Positions 17,788-26,160 of a DNA stretch of 64,000 nucleotides are shown one piece after another; position 1 is the first letter of the stretch, and the number at the start of each line of letters is the position of its first letter. Made by a program: the position numbers and the translations under genes. A model generated the notes under the pieces. It made no database searches, was not told where the DNA came from, and was given only the letters and a program-made list of their open reading frames with translations. The stretch covers positions 62,001-126,000 of the forward strand of contig NZ_JAASQS010000004.1 in assembly GCF_011762045.1 (NCBI RefSeq), written 5' to 3'. This DNA comes from Rhizomicrobium electricum. GTDB taxonomy: Bacteria > Pseudomonadota > Alphaproteobacteria > Micropepsales > Micropepsaceae.

Positions 17788-18171
17788 ATGAAGAAGGTGT
17801 TGTGGGCTTGCGCTGCCGCCGCCGTCCTGGCCGCTGCGGCGCCCGCCGAGGAATTGCCCAGGCTCTCCGATTTCCTGTCGAGCTGCTATCGTGATAACGG
17901 CGCCTGCCAGCAGAAGATCAAGAATTATATCGAGGCGTCCAAAACCCAGCACATTATCTGCCTGCCGGAAGACGTCTCGGTGCGCGAAGCGGCCAGCGCG
18001 ACGCTGAGCTGGCTGCGCAAGGAAGAGAATTACCCGGCCTCGCTCAAGGAGCAGCCGTTCGACGACGGGCTGTTCGAAGCCTCCACCAAGCTTTATCCCT
18101 GCAAGACCGAGGAACCGCCGCCGCCTCCGGTGCCGCCGCCGGCCGATGCGCCGTCGGGGTCGCCGTCCTAG
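17788..18171 (+). CDS. Small secreted protein, Rap1a/Tai immunity-like fold
   Basis: A 127-residue exported protein. After a signal peptide (MKKVLWACAAAAVLAAAAPA) it shows the spacing typical of the Rap1a/Tai family: SSCYRDNGACQQKIKNYIEA, then IICLPEDVSVREAASATLSW and a final ALYPC-like segment (TKLYPCK). Four cysteines probably form two disulfides in the periplasm. The tail is proline-rich. In Serratia and Salmonella relatives block type VI amidase effectors; no T6SS or effector is present here, so the role is open. Confidence 0.65.
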   Translation: MKKVLWACAAAAVLAAAAPAEELPRLSDFLSSCYRDNGACQQKIKNYIEASKTQHIICLPEDVSVREAASATLSWLRKEENYPASLKEQPFDDGLFEASTKLYPCKTEEPPPPPVPPPADAPSGSPS

Positions 18172-18310
18172 CCGACTCTGTCGCAGGCGGGACAGAACGT
18201 CCTAAGTGGTTCTGATCCCCCTGTTTTCCACAGACTGTTGACCTCACGGTTCGGACGAACGCGGTTCGAATCGTGTTTAAGTCCGCTCGCATCAGAGCCG
18301 GGACCCGTTC

Positions 18311-18931
18311 ATGACATCGCGTTTGGAAGTCATCGTCGGGCCGATGTTCTCGGGCAAGACCGAGCGGCTGATCGCCAAGCTTCATCGTGCCCAGTACGCC
18401 AAGAAGCGGGTGCGCATCCTGAAGCCGGCCCACGACACCCGGACCCAGGGCTACATCGCATCCCGCGCGGTGATGCCCGACGGGACCACCCAGATCACCG
18501 ACCAGCTCTCCGCCGTGATGGTCCACGACGAGGAAAGCTTCTGGAAGATCGTGAACCTCAACAAGTTCGACGTGCTGGCGATCGACGAGGCGCAGTTCTT
18601 CCCGCTCGACACCCCGATGCGGGATTCGCTCGGCTGGTTCGGCCGCGCCATCCGCAGATTGCTGCGCGAGCGCCGCAACACCGATCTTCGCATCATCGTT
18701 GCCGGCCTCGATATGGATTTCGCCGAGGAGCCGTTCGGGCCGATCCCTGGTCTTCTGGCTATTGCCGACAATGTCGAGAAGCTGACCGGCGTATGCATGA
18801 TCTGCGGCTCGGATGCCGGCTACATCTCCTACCGCATGATCTCCGACGACAAACAGCTCGTGGTCGGCGATATCGGCGAGTACCAGGTACGCTGCCGCAG
18901 CTGTTACGAGCCGCCGCGCAAGAAACCCTGA
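18311..18931 (+). CDS. tdk: Thymidine kinase (type II)
   Basis: Phosphorylates thymidine to dTMP in the salvage pathway. The 206-residue protein has the P-loop VGPMFSGKTERL at residues 9-20, the DEAQF Walker B-like element near residue 90, and a C-terminal zinc site with cysteine pairs in CMICGSDAG and VRCRSCYE. The lasso segment includes YISYRMI. Length and order are typical of bacterial type II enzymes. It stands alone, with about 140 bp upstream for its promoter. Confidence 0.96.
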   Translation: MTSRLEVIVGPMFSGKTERLIAKLHRAQYAKKRVRILKPAHDTRTQGYIASRAVMPDGTTQITDQLSAVMVHDEESFWKIVNLNKFDVLAIDEAQFFPLDTPMRDSLGWFGRAIRRLLRERRNTDLRIIVAGLDMDFAEEPFGPIPGLLAIADNVEKLTGVCMICGSDAGYISYRMISDDKQLVVGDIGEYQVRCRSCYEPPRKKP

Positions 18932-19051
18932 GCCCTCGCATTGTCACAAGCTTTGCCATCGGGGTGCCGTCATCCCGCCGGAATCCGCACGTTTTCCCTG
19001 TGATTGATCCGGCTGCCCTCAGCGGGCGGCGGCAACACGGGAGACGAGCAG

Positions 19052-19312
19052 ATGCTGAATGCCCAACCGAACACAGTCGCTATTCTGAAAAAGCTTGTGC
19101 TGGCGAGCGCCGTGGTGAGCCTGACGACGTTCGCGGCGGGGTGCGCCAGCCGTTACGACGATGACGGCTATAGTTATACGGACAACGGCTATCGCCACCG
19201 CGACTATAACGGCAGCACCCGCTGGCACGACCGGCATGACAGCGACAGCAAGCGGGTCCGCGTCTGCGACGAGGACGGTGACGACTGCCACTGGGAATAC
19301 CGCGAACGCTAA
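19052..19312 (+). CDS. Small acidic lipoprotein-like protein
   Basis: An 87-residue protein with an export signal ending in TTFAAGC, a plausible though weak lipobox. The mature part is short, highly charged and rich in Asp, Arg and Tyr (repeated DDDGYSY/DNGYRHRDY-like pattern), with no recognised domain. A GGGAGACGAG ribosome binding site precedes this ATG; the longer frame from 19004 has none. It is convergent with the next gene. Function unknown. Confidence 0.65.
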   Translation: MLNAQPNTVAILKKLVLASAVVSLTTFAAGCASRYDDDGYSYTDNGYRHRDYNGSTRWHDRHDSDSKRVRVCDEDGDDCHWEYRER

Positions 19313-19338
19313 GCCTATTCGAACCGGGGCGCGCGTCT

Positions 19339-20514
19339 CTATTTGGCGTTGAATCGCAGCGTCGGGCGGGCCCCGTCCCCTGGCGCTTGGCTGGAGGCGA
19401 AGCTGAAATTCAACGCCCCCTGGCCGTAGAGCGCGATGCCTTTCGAGGTTCCGTCGATCAGCCGCTGCATGACGGCGGGATTGATCTCGATGACGGTTTT
19501 GCCGTTGCGCTGAAGCGCCGGCTGCACATCGAAGAAGAGCTGTCCGTTGAGGACGTCCAATACCGGTCGGCCGGCGAAGAAGCTGTCCCAGGTGACGCTG
19601 TCGCGCCGGATATCGGGCGCCGTGTTCTTGATCTCGACGGCGCGCAGATAGCCGAATTCTTCCAGATTGGTGGGAGCCCAGGCGGCGGTGGTGGTGGTCA
19701 GTTCCAGCGTGCCCCAGCCGTCGGCTTTCTTGCCGCGGAATGTGGAAAAATCGAATTTGAGAAGGGTGATCTGGCTGCCGCTGATGGCATTGACATGCAC
19801 GCCCAGAGTGCCTTCGTCGGGATTGAGTTCGGTCCAATCCTTCAGGTTCGCCCAGGGATAGGCGGAATCGATGATGGCGTCCTCGGCGACCGTGAGCGTG
19901 TTGTCGAAATGCGCCGGCAGGGCGGGGCGGTAAGGCAGCGGATTGCCGAGATCGTTGGGCGTCTCGACCACGCTGGCTTTCACATACGCGATCTCGGCGG
20001 TGTAGAGAGCGCGGCCCATGTCGGTCATGCCGAGGGTGATGAAAACGTCGTCGCCCGGCTTCACGTCGAGCCCGGTATTGGTCCAGGCGATGGTGTGCCA
20101 ATCGGTGTCGCCGATATCGAACTCGCGCAGGTTGGCGTGAAAATCGGTGGTGCGGTTGGTGTTGATCTGGAAGTGCACCCGCCGTGGCGCGTCCGACAAT
20201 CGCAGTTTCATTTCCATCCGCAAGGCGTGCCCCGGCCGGGTGAGGGCCGCCATGTCGATGTCCTTGGTGACGGCGCGCTTGATCAGGGCCCAATAGATGT
20301 TGCGCCGGTCTTTGCGCGCATCCACGGTCATGAAGCCGTGACGGTTCTTCTGGGTGAAGCTGACGGTCGCCTCGCCCGAGCCGGTGAGCGTGCCCCAGCC
20401 GGTCTTGAACGACGGATCGACGGCAAGCGTTTTACCCTGAAAATCCTCGACGAACGCGGCCCCGGCGGAATGGCAAACGAGCACCGCCGCCAGGGCGGCG
20501 AATAGAAGCTTCAT
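19339..20514 (-). CDS. Secreted beta-sandwich protein with C-terminal DNRLRE-like domain
   Basis: A 391-residue protein with signal peptide MKLLFAALAAVLVCHSAGA. Residues about 20-175 form a jelly-roll-like region (MEMKLRLSDAPRRVHFQ, then WHTIAWTNTGLDVKPGDDV). The C-terminal half (LTVAEDAIIDSAYPWANLKD to GARPTLRFNA) has the pattern of DNRLRE/CBM96-type domains of extracellular polysaccharide-related proteins. Family assignment is from pattern memory and is moderate. An AGAGGGA ribosome binding site supports the start. Role may be in surface carbohydrate binding. Confidence 0.6.
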   Translation of the reverse strand: MKLLFAALAAVLVCHSAGAAFVEDFQGKTLAVDPSFKTGWGTLTGSGEATVSFTQKNRHGFMTVDARKDRRNIYWALIKRAVTKDIDMAALTRPGHALRMEMKLRLSDAPRRVHFQINTNRTTDFHANLREFDIGDTDWHTIAWTNTGLDVKPGDDVFITLGMTDMGRALYTAEIAYVKASVVETPNDLGNPLPYRPALPAHFDNTLTVAEDAIIDSAYPWANLKDWTELNPDEGTLGVHVNAISGSQITLLKFDFSTFRGKKADGWGTLELTTTTAAWAPTNLEEFGYLRAVEIKNTAPDIRRDSVTWDSFFAGRPVLDVLNGQLFFDVQPALQRNGKTVIEINPAVMQRLIDGTSKGIALYGQGALNFSFASSQAPGDGARPTLRFNAK

Positions 20515-20622
20515 GGCTGTTCCCTCTCCCAGCGATCGTGCCGGCGATTTTTGTTAACGCAACCGTAAGCGAGCCGCGGCCTGACGGCAATGCGGGGAGA
20601 GGAAACCGAGTTCCGGATGCCT

Positions 20623-21156
20623 TCAGCTTGCGACAAGCATGAGATCGTCTTCGCTGATCAGTCTCGCCGGTCCGTGGCCGGCGTACATTTCGATATCGAC
20701 GTCGGCGACTTCCGGGATGGATATGCCGCAGATGGCGTTCAGTTGGCCGTCGTCGTCGGCCATCGGAATCAAGAGCCGTTCGATGAAGATGGACTTTTTT
20801 TCCGGCCAGGCGTAACGCGCGCGCATGAACGAGGGATTATGCGTTTCCACCACACGATCGTAGGTTCGGCGCAATGCCATGCCCAACTCGGGATCGGGAA
20901 ATTCGCTCAGCCGCACGCCCTTGAACTCGTAACCGAACAAAACCGCCATCCGCTTTCCTGAGAAGCTGCAATAGTAATCGTTGCCGTTGTCGATGACGTC
21001 GAGCAGATAGATGTAGTCGCAGATCGCCCAGACGCGATGCGGATCGAACGCGCTGTAGCGCGGCAGATCGCTGTCTCCGGCCAGTTCCATGGCGTAGTGC
21101 GCCAAGCCGGCAATCTCCGGACGGATATTGCGTGCGAACAGATTTCCGAAGTTCAT
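20623..21156 (-). CDS. PAS_5-family (PF07310-like) protein
   Basis: A 177-residue single-domain protein of a family common in Alphaproteobacteria. Core features are RVWAICDYIYLLDVIDNGND, FSGKRMAVLFGYEFKGVRLS and the closing LLIPMADDDGQLNAICGI. It has no output domain, so it probably senses or binds a ligand and contacts another protein. The start was moved to the ATG with AGGAG upstream, 13 codons inside the longest frame. Function otherwise unknown. Confidence 0.78.
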   Translation of the reverse strand: MNFGNLFARNIRPEIAGLAHYAMELAGDSDLPRYSAFDPHRVWAICDYIYLLDVIDNGNDYYCSFSGKRMAVLFGYEFKGVRLSEFPDPELGMALRRTYDRVVETHNPSFMRARYAWPEKKSIFIERLLIPMADDDGQLNAICGISIPEVADVDIEMYAGHGPARLISEDDLMLVAS

Positions 21157-21327
21157 CGCGGAACTCCTGCATCCGACACTTCGCACCCCATACAATTATC
21201 GCAGGGAGCACCTACCCCGTACAACATTTTGGCGAAGCGGCGTTGGACGGCTGTTTCGAAAGTCGTTCGAATTCTATCGAACCGCCGCGGGATTGCTGAC
21301 TTTTCGCGCGTGGAGTTTCGTAACAGG

Positions 21328-22167
21328 CTAAAGTACGTAGCCCGCCACGATGCCGGCGAAGTACTGATTGGGGTCGCTGGTCACCGGGCTGTCGGCGGCC
21401 GGGCCCATCATACGGGCGTAATATCCGCGAATGCCGACGCTGAAATGGCGCGACAGGAACTGGTCGACGGAGAGAGCGACGCCGGCCCGGTTGAAACCGT
21501 CGCCGGGGGTGAAGACCGGCAGACCGCTGGCCGCGGAATCGGCGGGCGATACCCCGAAATACTTGCGCATGTAAGGCCGCGAAACCCACGAAAGATCGCC
21601 CGTCAGCGAGACGATGAAGCCGGGGTTCACGTATTCGATCGGCCGGCGGATCGTGGCGCGGGTGACGATGGTCCAGCCGCCTTTCTCGCCGTAGACCGCA
21701 TTGTCGGCGGCAACCGTGACGGTCTCGCCCGAGCGCGGATCTTCTGCGACATGCTCCCATTCGATGAAGCCGCCGGCGGTCTCGGTATCGTCGAGGTGTT
21801 TGAAATAACGCACCGGCGAATTGACGTTGCCGCGCCCGCGCCGGAAACCGATCAGCGGTCCGGCATGCCATTGTTCGCTGTCGATCAGATTGAAGCGCAG
21901 CGATCCGCCTTCGAAACGGGCGTAGTAGTTTTTGTAGTTCAGCCGGCCCTCGATGTAGGGCAGCAGAACGTACGAACTCGAGCCTTCGTATTCCGGCAGG
22001 AGACTGAGCCCGAGCGAGCCGTAGCCGGCCCAGTTGGATTGGCCTTCCGCCGGGACCTCGGAGGCCACCGCGGTATTGCCGGTATTTGCCGTGTTGTTGT
22101 TTTGCGCCCACGCCGGCCCCGCCAAGACGGTTGCCGCCACGGCCACCGCCGCCCGCCACACTCGCAT
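21328..22167 (-). CDS. MipA/OmpV-family outer membrane protein
   Basis: A 279-residue outer-membrane beta-barrel with signal peptide (RVWRAAVAVAATVLAGPAWA). Features are the opening GYGSLGLSLLPEYEGSSSYV, strands such as GRLNYKNYYARFEGGSLRFN, and the C-terminal FSVGIRGYYARMMG to GIVAGYVL ending in a strand with a hydrophobic last residue. MipA of E. coli interacts with peptidoglycan enzymes; other members are scaffolds or porin-like. AGAGGAA upstream supports this start. Transcribed alone. Confidence 0.85.
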   Translation of the reverse strand: MRVWRAAVAVAATVLAGPAWAQNNNTANTGNTAVASEVPAEGQSNWAGYGSLGLSLLPEYEGSSSYVLLPYIEGRLNYKNYYARFEGGSLRFNLIDSEQWHAGPLIGFRRGRGNVNSPVRYFKHLDDTETAGGFIEWEHVAEDPRSGETVTVAADNAVYGEKGGWTIVTRATIRRPIEYVNPGFIVSLTGDLSWVSRPYMRKYFGVSPADSAASGLPVFTPGDGFNRAGVALSVDQFLSRHFSVGIRGYYARMMGPAADSPVTSDPNQYFAGIVAGYVL

Positions 22168-22236
22168 CGATGATTCCTCTGTCACATCAGAGGGAACAAC
22201 GAGGGGCAGCACGGCCGGTTCCGCGCCGACGGTGCG

Positions 22237-22506
22237 TTAGCGCGCGCGGGGCTTGCTGGCTTTACGGGTCTTGGGTGCCGGTGCCGGAGCGTTGGCGGCG
22301 GCGATGCGATCGGCTTCTTCCTTGGCCAGGCGCAGGGCGCGCAACTTGGCGGTCTTGGCCGCATCGGCGGCCTGCTGGCGCTCGATTTCCTTGCGCACTT
22401 CCGTATCGCGGCGCTCGGAAGCAGCGAAATGATCCATGGCGTTGCGGCGTGCCGTTTCGCGTTTGGCGGCGGACGGCGCAACGGTCTTGGTATTGTCGTC
22501 GGACAT
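22237..22506 (-). CDS. Small basic, Ala-rich protein of unknown function
   Basis: An 89-residue hydrophilic protein. The middle (about residues 25-70) is a charged alpha-helical, coiled-coil-like stretch (EVRKEIERQQAADAAKTAKL). The tail is Lys/Arg/Pro-rich (TRKASKPRAR), like a nucleic-acid-binding tail. No domain is recognised. It follows the second cold shock gene on the same strand, separated by a strong terminator, so it may be read from its own promoter or by read-through. Confidence 0.6.
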   Translation of the reverse strand: MSDDNTKTVAPSAAKRETARRNAMDHFAASERRDTEVRKEIERQQAADAAKTAKLRALRLAKEEADRIAAANAPAPAPKTRKASKPRAR

Positions 22507-22534
22507 AATCAGCCTTTCAGGCCCCCTTACAGGA

Positions 22535-22574
22535 TACAAAAACGCTGGCGGCAGAGAATCCTCCGCCGCCAGCG
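22535..22574 (-). terminator. Strong terminator after the second cold shock gene
   Basis: Perfect 10-base stem CGCTGGCGGC / GCCGCCAGCG (22543-22552 with 22565-22574). On the minus strand it starts 6 bp after the stop at 22580 and is followed by TTTTTGTATCC. Confidence 0.9.
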
Positions 22575-22579
22575 ATGTT

Positions 22580-22783
22580 TCAGACCGCCTTAAGATTGGC
22601 AGCCTTGGCGCCGCGCGCATCCGGCTGGATGTCGAACGACACTTTCTGGCCTTCCGCGAGGCTACGCATGCCGGCCGCTTCGACAGCGGTCATGTGGACG
22701 AATACGTCCTTGCCGCCGCCTTCCGGAGCGATAAAACCGAAGCCTTTGGCGGTATTGAAGAATTTCACAGTTCCGATGACCAT
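22580..22783 (-). CDS. Cold shock domain protein (CspA family), second copy
   Basis: A 67-residue cold shock domain protein with RNP1 KGFGFIAPE and RNP2 DVFVHMTAV, the same length as the copy at 15608-15811. The start is the ATG of [10 protein letters not shown], preceded by AAAGGGA; a start six codons upstream lacks a site. It has a perfect terminator immediately downstream and about 490 bp of non-coding DNA upstream, consistent with a long regulated leader. Confidence 0.95.
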   Translation of the reverse strand: MVIGTVKFFNTAKGFGFIAPEGGGKDVFVHMTAVEAAGMRSLAEGQKVSFDIQPDARGAKAANLKAV

Positions 22784-23273
22784 TTGTTTTCCCTTTGACA
22801 TCGAAGTTCCGCACCGCGCGACAGGCGCGGCCGGGCGTGGAAAACGAGAGCATCAGCTTTGTAGAGAAGGGTTCGTTCGGTCGTCGCGCGCAGTGGCGGT
22901 CGGTATCCGTTGGAGCGCTTCGCCTGACGACGACGTAACAACCACGTGCGACAGACTGTATAGGATGTCGAGCCAATAGACAAATCCCGCCGCGAACCGC
23001 CTTTTCTCCCGCTTACAGCGGCCGCAGGAGGCCGTCCGGGCGCGCTTTCGGCAACATAATTGTTATGCGGGTTTTGGAAGCAGGAGGGGGTGTTCCCCCC
23101 GCGGGCAAATGGGAAAAGCCGAATTCAATTCCCGAAAAACGGACCTAACCTCTTGTTCGCGTGCACCAATCGCCTTGCAAAACCGGACGTGGCACGGCGA
23201 CCGGCGCAGGTCTGCTACCGCTTCCAAGCGGCCGCGTGCGCCTCCACCAGATATGGGGCGCTGCGGGGCGCTT
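22784..23273. other. Intergenic region: cold shock gene leader, no gene found
   Basis: About 490 bp between the second cold shock gene and the DUF695 gene. The part near 22784-22980 should contain the cold shock promoter and leader. A small dyad CATAA-TTG-TTATG is at 23055-23067 and a GGGGG-TGTT-CCCCC hairpin lies near 23085-23098. No convincing coding frame. Confidence 0.45.
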
Positions 23274-23723
23274 TCAAGCCCGTTTGGCGCGCGCTTCGAT
23301 GGCGGCCAGTTCGTTGGGGCCGGGGCGGAGGAATTTGCGATAGACGGTCCAGTCCGCATCGCGCCCCGAGGCGGTGTGATAGTAATAGCCATAGCTGCGA
23401 AGCTGCTCGAAGGCGCGCTCGAAGCGGTGGCGCAGAATCGTGAACACCGACGCGTAGCAGACGAACACGCGCGCCATCGCCGTGGTCGAGCGCCCGACAT
23501 AAACGGCCTCGTAGCGCGCGGCCAGGAGTTCGACGTGCGCCTCGATGGCGTCGAGCAGATCGGCTTCCTCTTCGGGGCTGAGATCGCAAGGTTCTTCCGG
23601 ATCGCGACCGACGCGCAGGTACACAATCATCGGCCGCTCGGCCTGCGGCGCTTCGACATCGAGATCGACCGCATTGACGGCGGCCTCGCCGTCCACCTCA
23701 CAGAAGTAACCGACCCAGCCCAT
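23274..23723 (-). CDS. DUF695-family protein
   Basis: A 149-residue cytosolic protein. The opening WVGYFCEVDGEAAVNAVDLD, the central PMIVYLRVGRDPEEPCDLSP, the E-rich helix EEEADLLDAIEAHVELL and YVGRSTTAMARVFVCYA match the pattern I associate with DUF695. The family has no established biochemical role. It is the last native-looking high-GC gene before the low-GC island. Confidence 0.65.
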   Translation of the reverse strand: MGWVGYFCEVDGEAAVNAVDLDVEAPQAERPMIVYLRVGRDPEEPCDLSPEEEADLLDAIEAHVELLAARYEAVYVGRSTTAMARVFVCYASVFTILRHRFERAFEQLRSYGYYYHTASGRDADWTVYRKFLRPGPNELAAIEARAKRA

Positions 23724-24107
23724 GCCGCCCCCGCTTGCGAGGGAGCATAGCGGATTCGGGGGTGACGGCGAATGGGTGCTTACTCTCTCTCTTTCTCGGT
23801 ATGGCTGGCCTCGCGCTGATTACGTGGCTGGCGGCCTCCGCTGGTGCGTCGATTGCGGTAGAGCCGTTTTCCGGATTGCCGCGTACATGATGTCGGTACT
23901 CGTGCAATTCTCCACTTCGCAGACACGGTGCATTCAAATTCCACTGATTACGTGACCTACTCTGTACGTATCTAGAGGCTGTGGGCCCAGGTAAGTTGCC
24001 GAATATGCAATTCTTTCAATTGGGTGGTCCGGCACTAAACGCAATACCTTGCAACATAGAGCAATGTTCGCTATTTGTTCTTGTTAGGTCGAACTCCAGG
24101 TGACGAG
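23724..24107. other. Left flank of the low-GC island, no gene found
   Basis: Composition drops from GC-rich to mixed at about 23.78 kb and stays low through kwaB. There is no convincing gene; the two weak frames (one per strand) have odd composition and no ribosome binding sites. Promoter for kwaA must lie near the right end. No insertion sequence or tRNA gene seen. Confidence 0.5.
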
Positions 24108-24668
24108 ATGAAAGGACTTTATCGCTTCGCGTTCCTCGTTTCTTCGTTCGGTCCGCTGTTTCTCATTTTGGAGGTCAAGACTCTGCTAGATGCGAGTTCA
24201 CCTCTTATTGCGAGATGGGGTATGGCATTGGCCTTTGTTGCAAGCCTTCTATTTACCCGTCTCATTCTCGCGGGCATTACCCGTTCTGCCCCGCAGACAC
24301 ACGATGTGGTGGAGCTTAAGGCGAAAGATACTGACATATTCCCGTATCTGATGACTTACATACCATCCTTAATTTTTCGCGATCTGTACAAGCCAGAGGT
24401 GGGCGTTCCTCTTGCCCTGCTCTACCTAACAGTATTCGTCTTGTATTTTCGCATAGATAGCCCCTACGTGAATCCATACTTGGCTCTACTAGGATTCCGA
24501 GTCCATGAGGGGCGAATGAAGGAGAGCCGCTCCCAGTTTATTTTGATTTCACACGGTCGCGCTCTGGATGGAGTCGAAACATTGCAGCTACACGAGGTCG
24601 CGGGTGGGCAGACTACTGTTTACTACTACGAGTATACTAACCGCGTGGAATCAGAGCCGGCGAGGTAA
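24108..24668 (+). CDS. kwaA: Kiwa anti-phage system membrane protein KwaA
   Basis: A 186-residue membrane protein with four hydrophobic segments: about 5-24 (LYRFAFLVSSFGPLFLILEV), 31-56, 82-97 (FPYLMTYIPSLIF) and 103-122 (VPLALLYLTVFVLYFRI). After the last helix comes NPYLALLGFRVHEG, then a soluble C-terminal tail. This layout and the following DUF4868 gene match KwaA of the Kiwa system, in which KwaA detects phage at the membrane and works with KwaB. AGGTGA four bases before the ATG fixes the start. Codon use and GC (roughly half) differ clearly from neighbouring genes, indicating transfer. Identification rests on topology plus partner rather than a strong motif. Confidence 0.72.
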   Translation: MKGLYRFAFLVSSFGPLFLILEVKTLLDASSPLIARWGMALAFVASLLFTRLILAGITRSAPQTHDVVELKAKDTDIFPYLMTYIPSLIFRDLYKPEVGVPLALLYLTVFVLYFRIDSPYVNPYLALLGFRVHEGRMKESRSQFILISHGRALDGVETLQLHEVAGGQTTVYYYEYTNRVESEPAR

Positions 24669-24677
24669 TTGTCGCCA

Positions 24678-25664
24678 ATGCCGCCTAAAATAATTAGCGC
24701 CAAAAGTGCAATTGAATCTCTGCACTCTAGCTTGGAATCGGGAAGTCTTTCGCAAGCGTCATCGACTGTCTTCATGCTTTCGAAGGCAGGCAAAGAGCCT
24801 CATGAAAAATGGAAACGAGTTCGCTGGGCTAGGGATCTTGAGCGCGATTATCGAAAACTATTGGCAGGTAGTTTGCTCGAGACAACTCGAACAGAAATGG
24901 TGCGTCCGTATTCGTTTGAAGGAATGGTTGAAGGTGGGTTAGGGTACTGGTCGCTCGACAAATTGCAGGCTGAAAAACCCTGGCCGTACTATCCTCCCGA
25001 ATTGGACTGGCGGCATGTATTTGATGGGTCCGAACCACATTTTTCAAAAATCGAACTGCTGGTTTCGGTAGTTAAGTTTGCTACCGGAAGGGAATTGATC
25101 TGTTACCGTCGACAGTCGTCAAATGCGTTAGCAAAGCGGCCAAGTCGTCTGACGGCCGTTCTGGACCCAACGGAACACATTTTCAGAAAGCCTTCTGGCT
25201 CAATCTTTCAATTGGACTATAGAACAGATTTCTTCCTCTGGGACGGACATATATTCATTCTGCGGCAGAGTGTTTTTGAATCGCTAACGCACATTATTGA
25301 AGCTACTGAAGCTAAAGCCACGGCGGCACTGGGTAACATCGCGAGCAGCGCATCGGTGTCTATCGATAGGTTCGATGAATTTCGAAAAGCTGTATTGGCC
25401 CGTGGTAGATCGCGAAAGAGATTGGCGAGCGCGGAGCAGAACGGAATCCTTTCTGAAATAAACGCAGATCAAATTGAGGCTTGCATAGCTGAAGTAGGGC
25501 TTTCTATTAGGCGGCATCGAGAGGGAGAAAAGCTCGTGTTGTCTCCCAATTTGGAGTCCGGATCCGAACTTGATGATTTGGTAAAGGTATTAGTTGACTA
25601 CTTTACGAGGGGGCTTTCTTCTAAAGCTATATACGCCACAGATGTAAAACACCGATTGCGTTGA
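24678..25664 (+). CDS. kwaB: Kiwa anti-phage system protein KwaB (DUF4868)
   Basis: A 328-residue soluble protein. The diagnostic central block is FQLDYRTDFFLWDGHIFIL followed by RQSVFESL, and the end is LVDYFTRGLSSKAIYATDVK, which fits the DUF4868 family of KwaB proteins. KwaB is the DNA-contacting effector partner in Kiwa, reported to act against phage DNA together with KwaA. An in-frame TTG at 24669 would abut the kwaA stop codon exactly and is the alternative start. The two genes form a tight operon and share the low-GC signature. No other defence genes were found around them. Confidence 0.75.
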   Translation: MPPKIISAKSAIESLHSSLESGSLSQASSTVFMLSKAGKEPHEKWKRVRWARDLERDYRKLLAGSLLETTRTEMVRPYSFEGMVEGGLGYWSLDKLQAEKPWPYYPPELDWRHVFDGSEPHFSKIELLVSVVKFATGRELICYRRQSSNALAKRPSRLTAVLDPTEHIFRKPSGSIFQLDYRTDFFLWDGHIFILRQSVFESLTHIIEATEAKATAALGNIASSASVSIDRFDEFRKAVLARGRSRKRLASAEQNGILSEINADQIEACIAEVGLSIRRHREGEKLVLSPNLESGSELDDLVKVLVDYFTRGLSSKAIYATDVKHRLR

Positions 25665-25825
25665 AGTGCATGCGTTCTCTGTCACATCACCGCAATTGCG
25701 AGTGATCCTGAGTGCGCGAGTATGGAGCGGAATTGAATCCCCTAGACCTATCACTAGCTTGATTTCGCCCAGATATTCATCGTTTTTAGCGTTTCTCACT
25801 GCAACGGCGCTCTGCGATGTACCCA

Positions 25826-26041
25826 TCAGAACTGCCGCGAAGGCGGCTGCGCAACACGCATCTTCTTTGACTTGGTCGTGGACAAGCCTGATGACGGCAG
25901 TTTGCGTTTGGCTTTGATCTTCTTTGCGGCGCGCGCGAATTCTTCGCCGAGGGCGTTGTAGACGGCACGGACTTTGATGTCTCTGAGCTTCTCGCGCTTC
26001 CAGTCGTCGACCAACAGCGTCGATTTTGGTTTGAGACGCAT
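25826..26041 (-). CDS. Small basic hypothetical protein
   Basis: A 71-residue Lys/Arg-rich protein preceded by a good AAGGGGGGAC ribosome binding site. The first 47 residues (for example LLVDDWKREKLRDIKVRAVY) look like a folded helix-rich piece; the tail SSGLSTTKSKKMRVAQPP lies at the edge of the low-GC island and may be foreign sequence fused when the island inserted. No family recognised. Confidence 0.45.
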   Translation of the reverse strand: MRLKPKSTLLVDDWKREKLRDIKVRAVYNALGEEFARAAKKIKAKRKLPSSGLSTTKSKKMRVAQPPSRQF

Positions 26042-26160
26042 CGCAAGTCCCCCCTTCGTCTCGGCGCTGACGCGCCGATCGCGGGCCTACGCTGTCGCTA
26101 CCCGCTCCCCCGTGAACGACGGGGGCAGAAAACGGAGCGGCAATGTACACCAAAAAGGCC

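Noticed and set aside
18246..18276. Inverted repeat CACGGTTCG / CGAATCGTG before thymidine kinase
   Set aside because: One mismatch and a 13-bp loop; could be chance, and no regulator is nearby.
20555..20569. TTAA-N7-GTAA CtrA-like site upstream of the DNRLRE-like gene
   Set aside because: One half matches poorly, and a single near-match in a GC-rich genome has little meaning without other evidence.
26107..26125. CCCCCGT / ACGGGGG hairpin after uvrB
   Set aside because: Perfect 7-bp stem with 5-base loop, but no U-run on either strand at the right place; may be a weak terminator, not listed.
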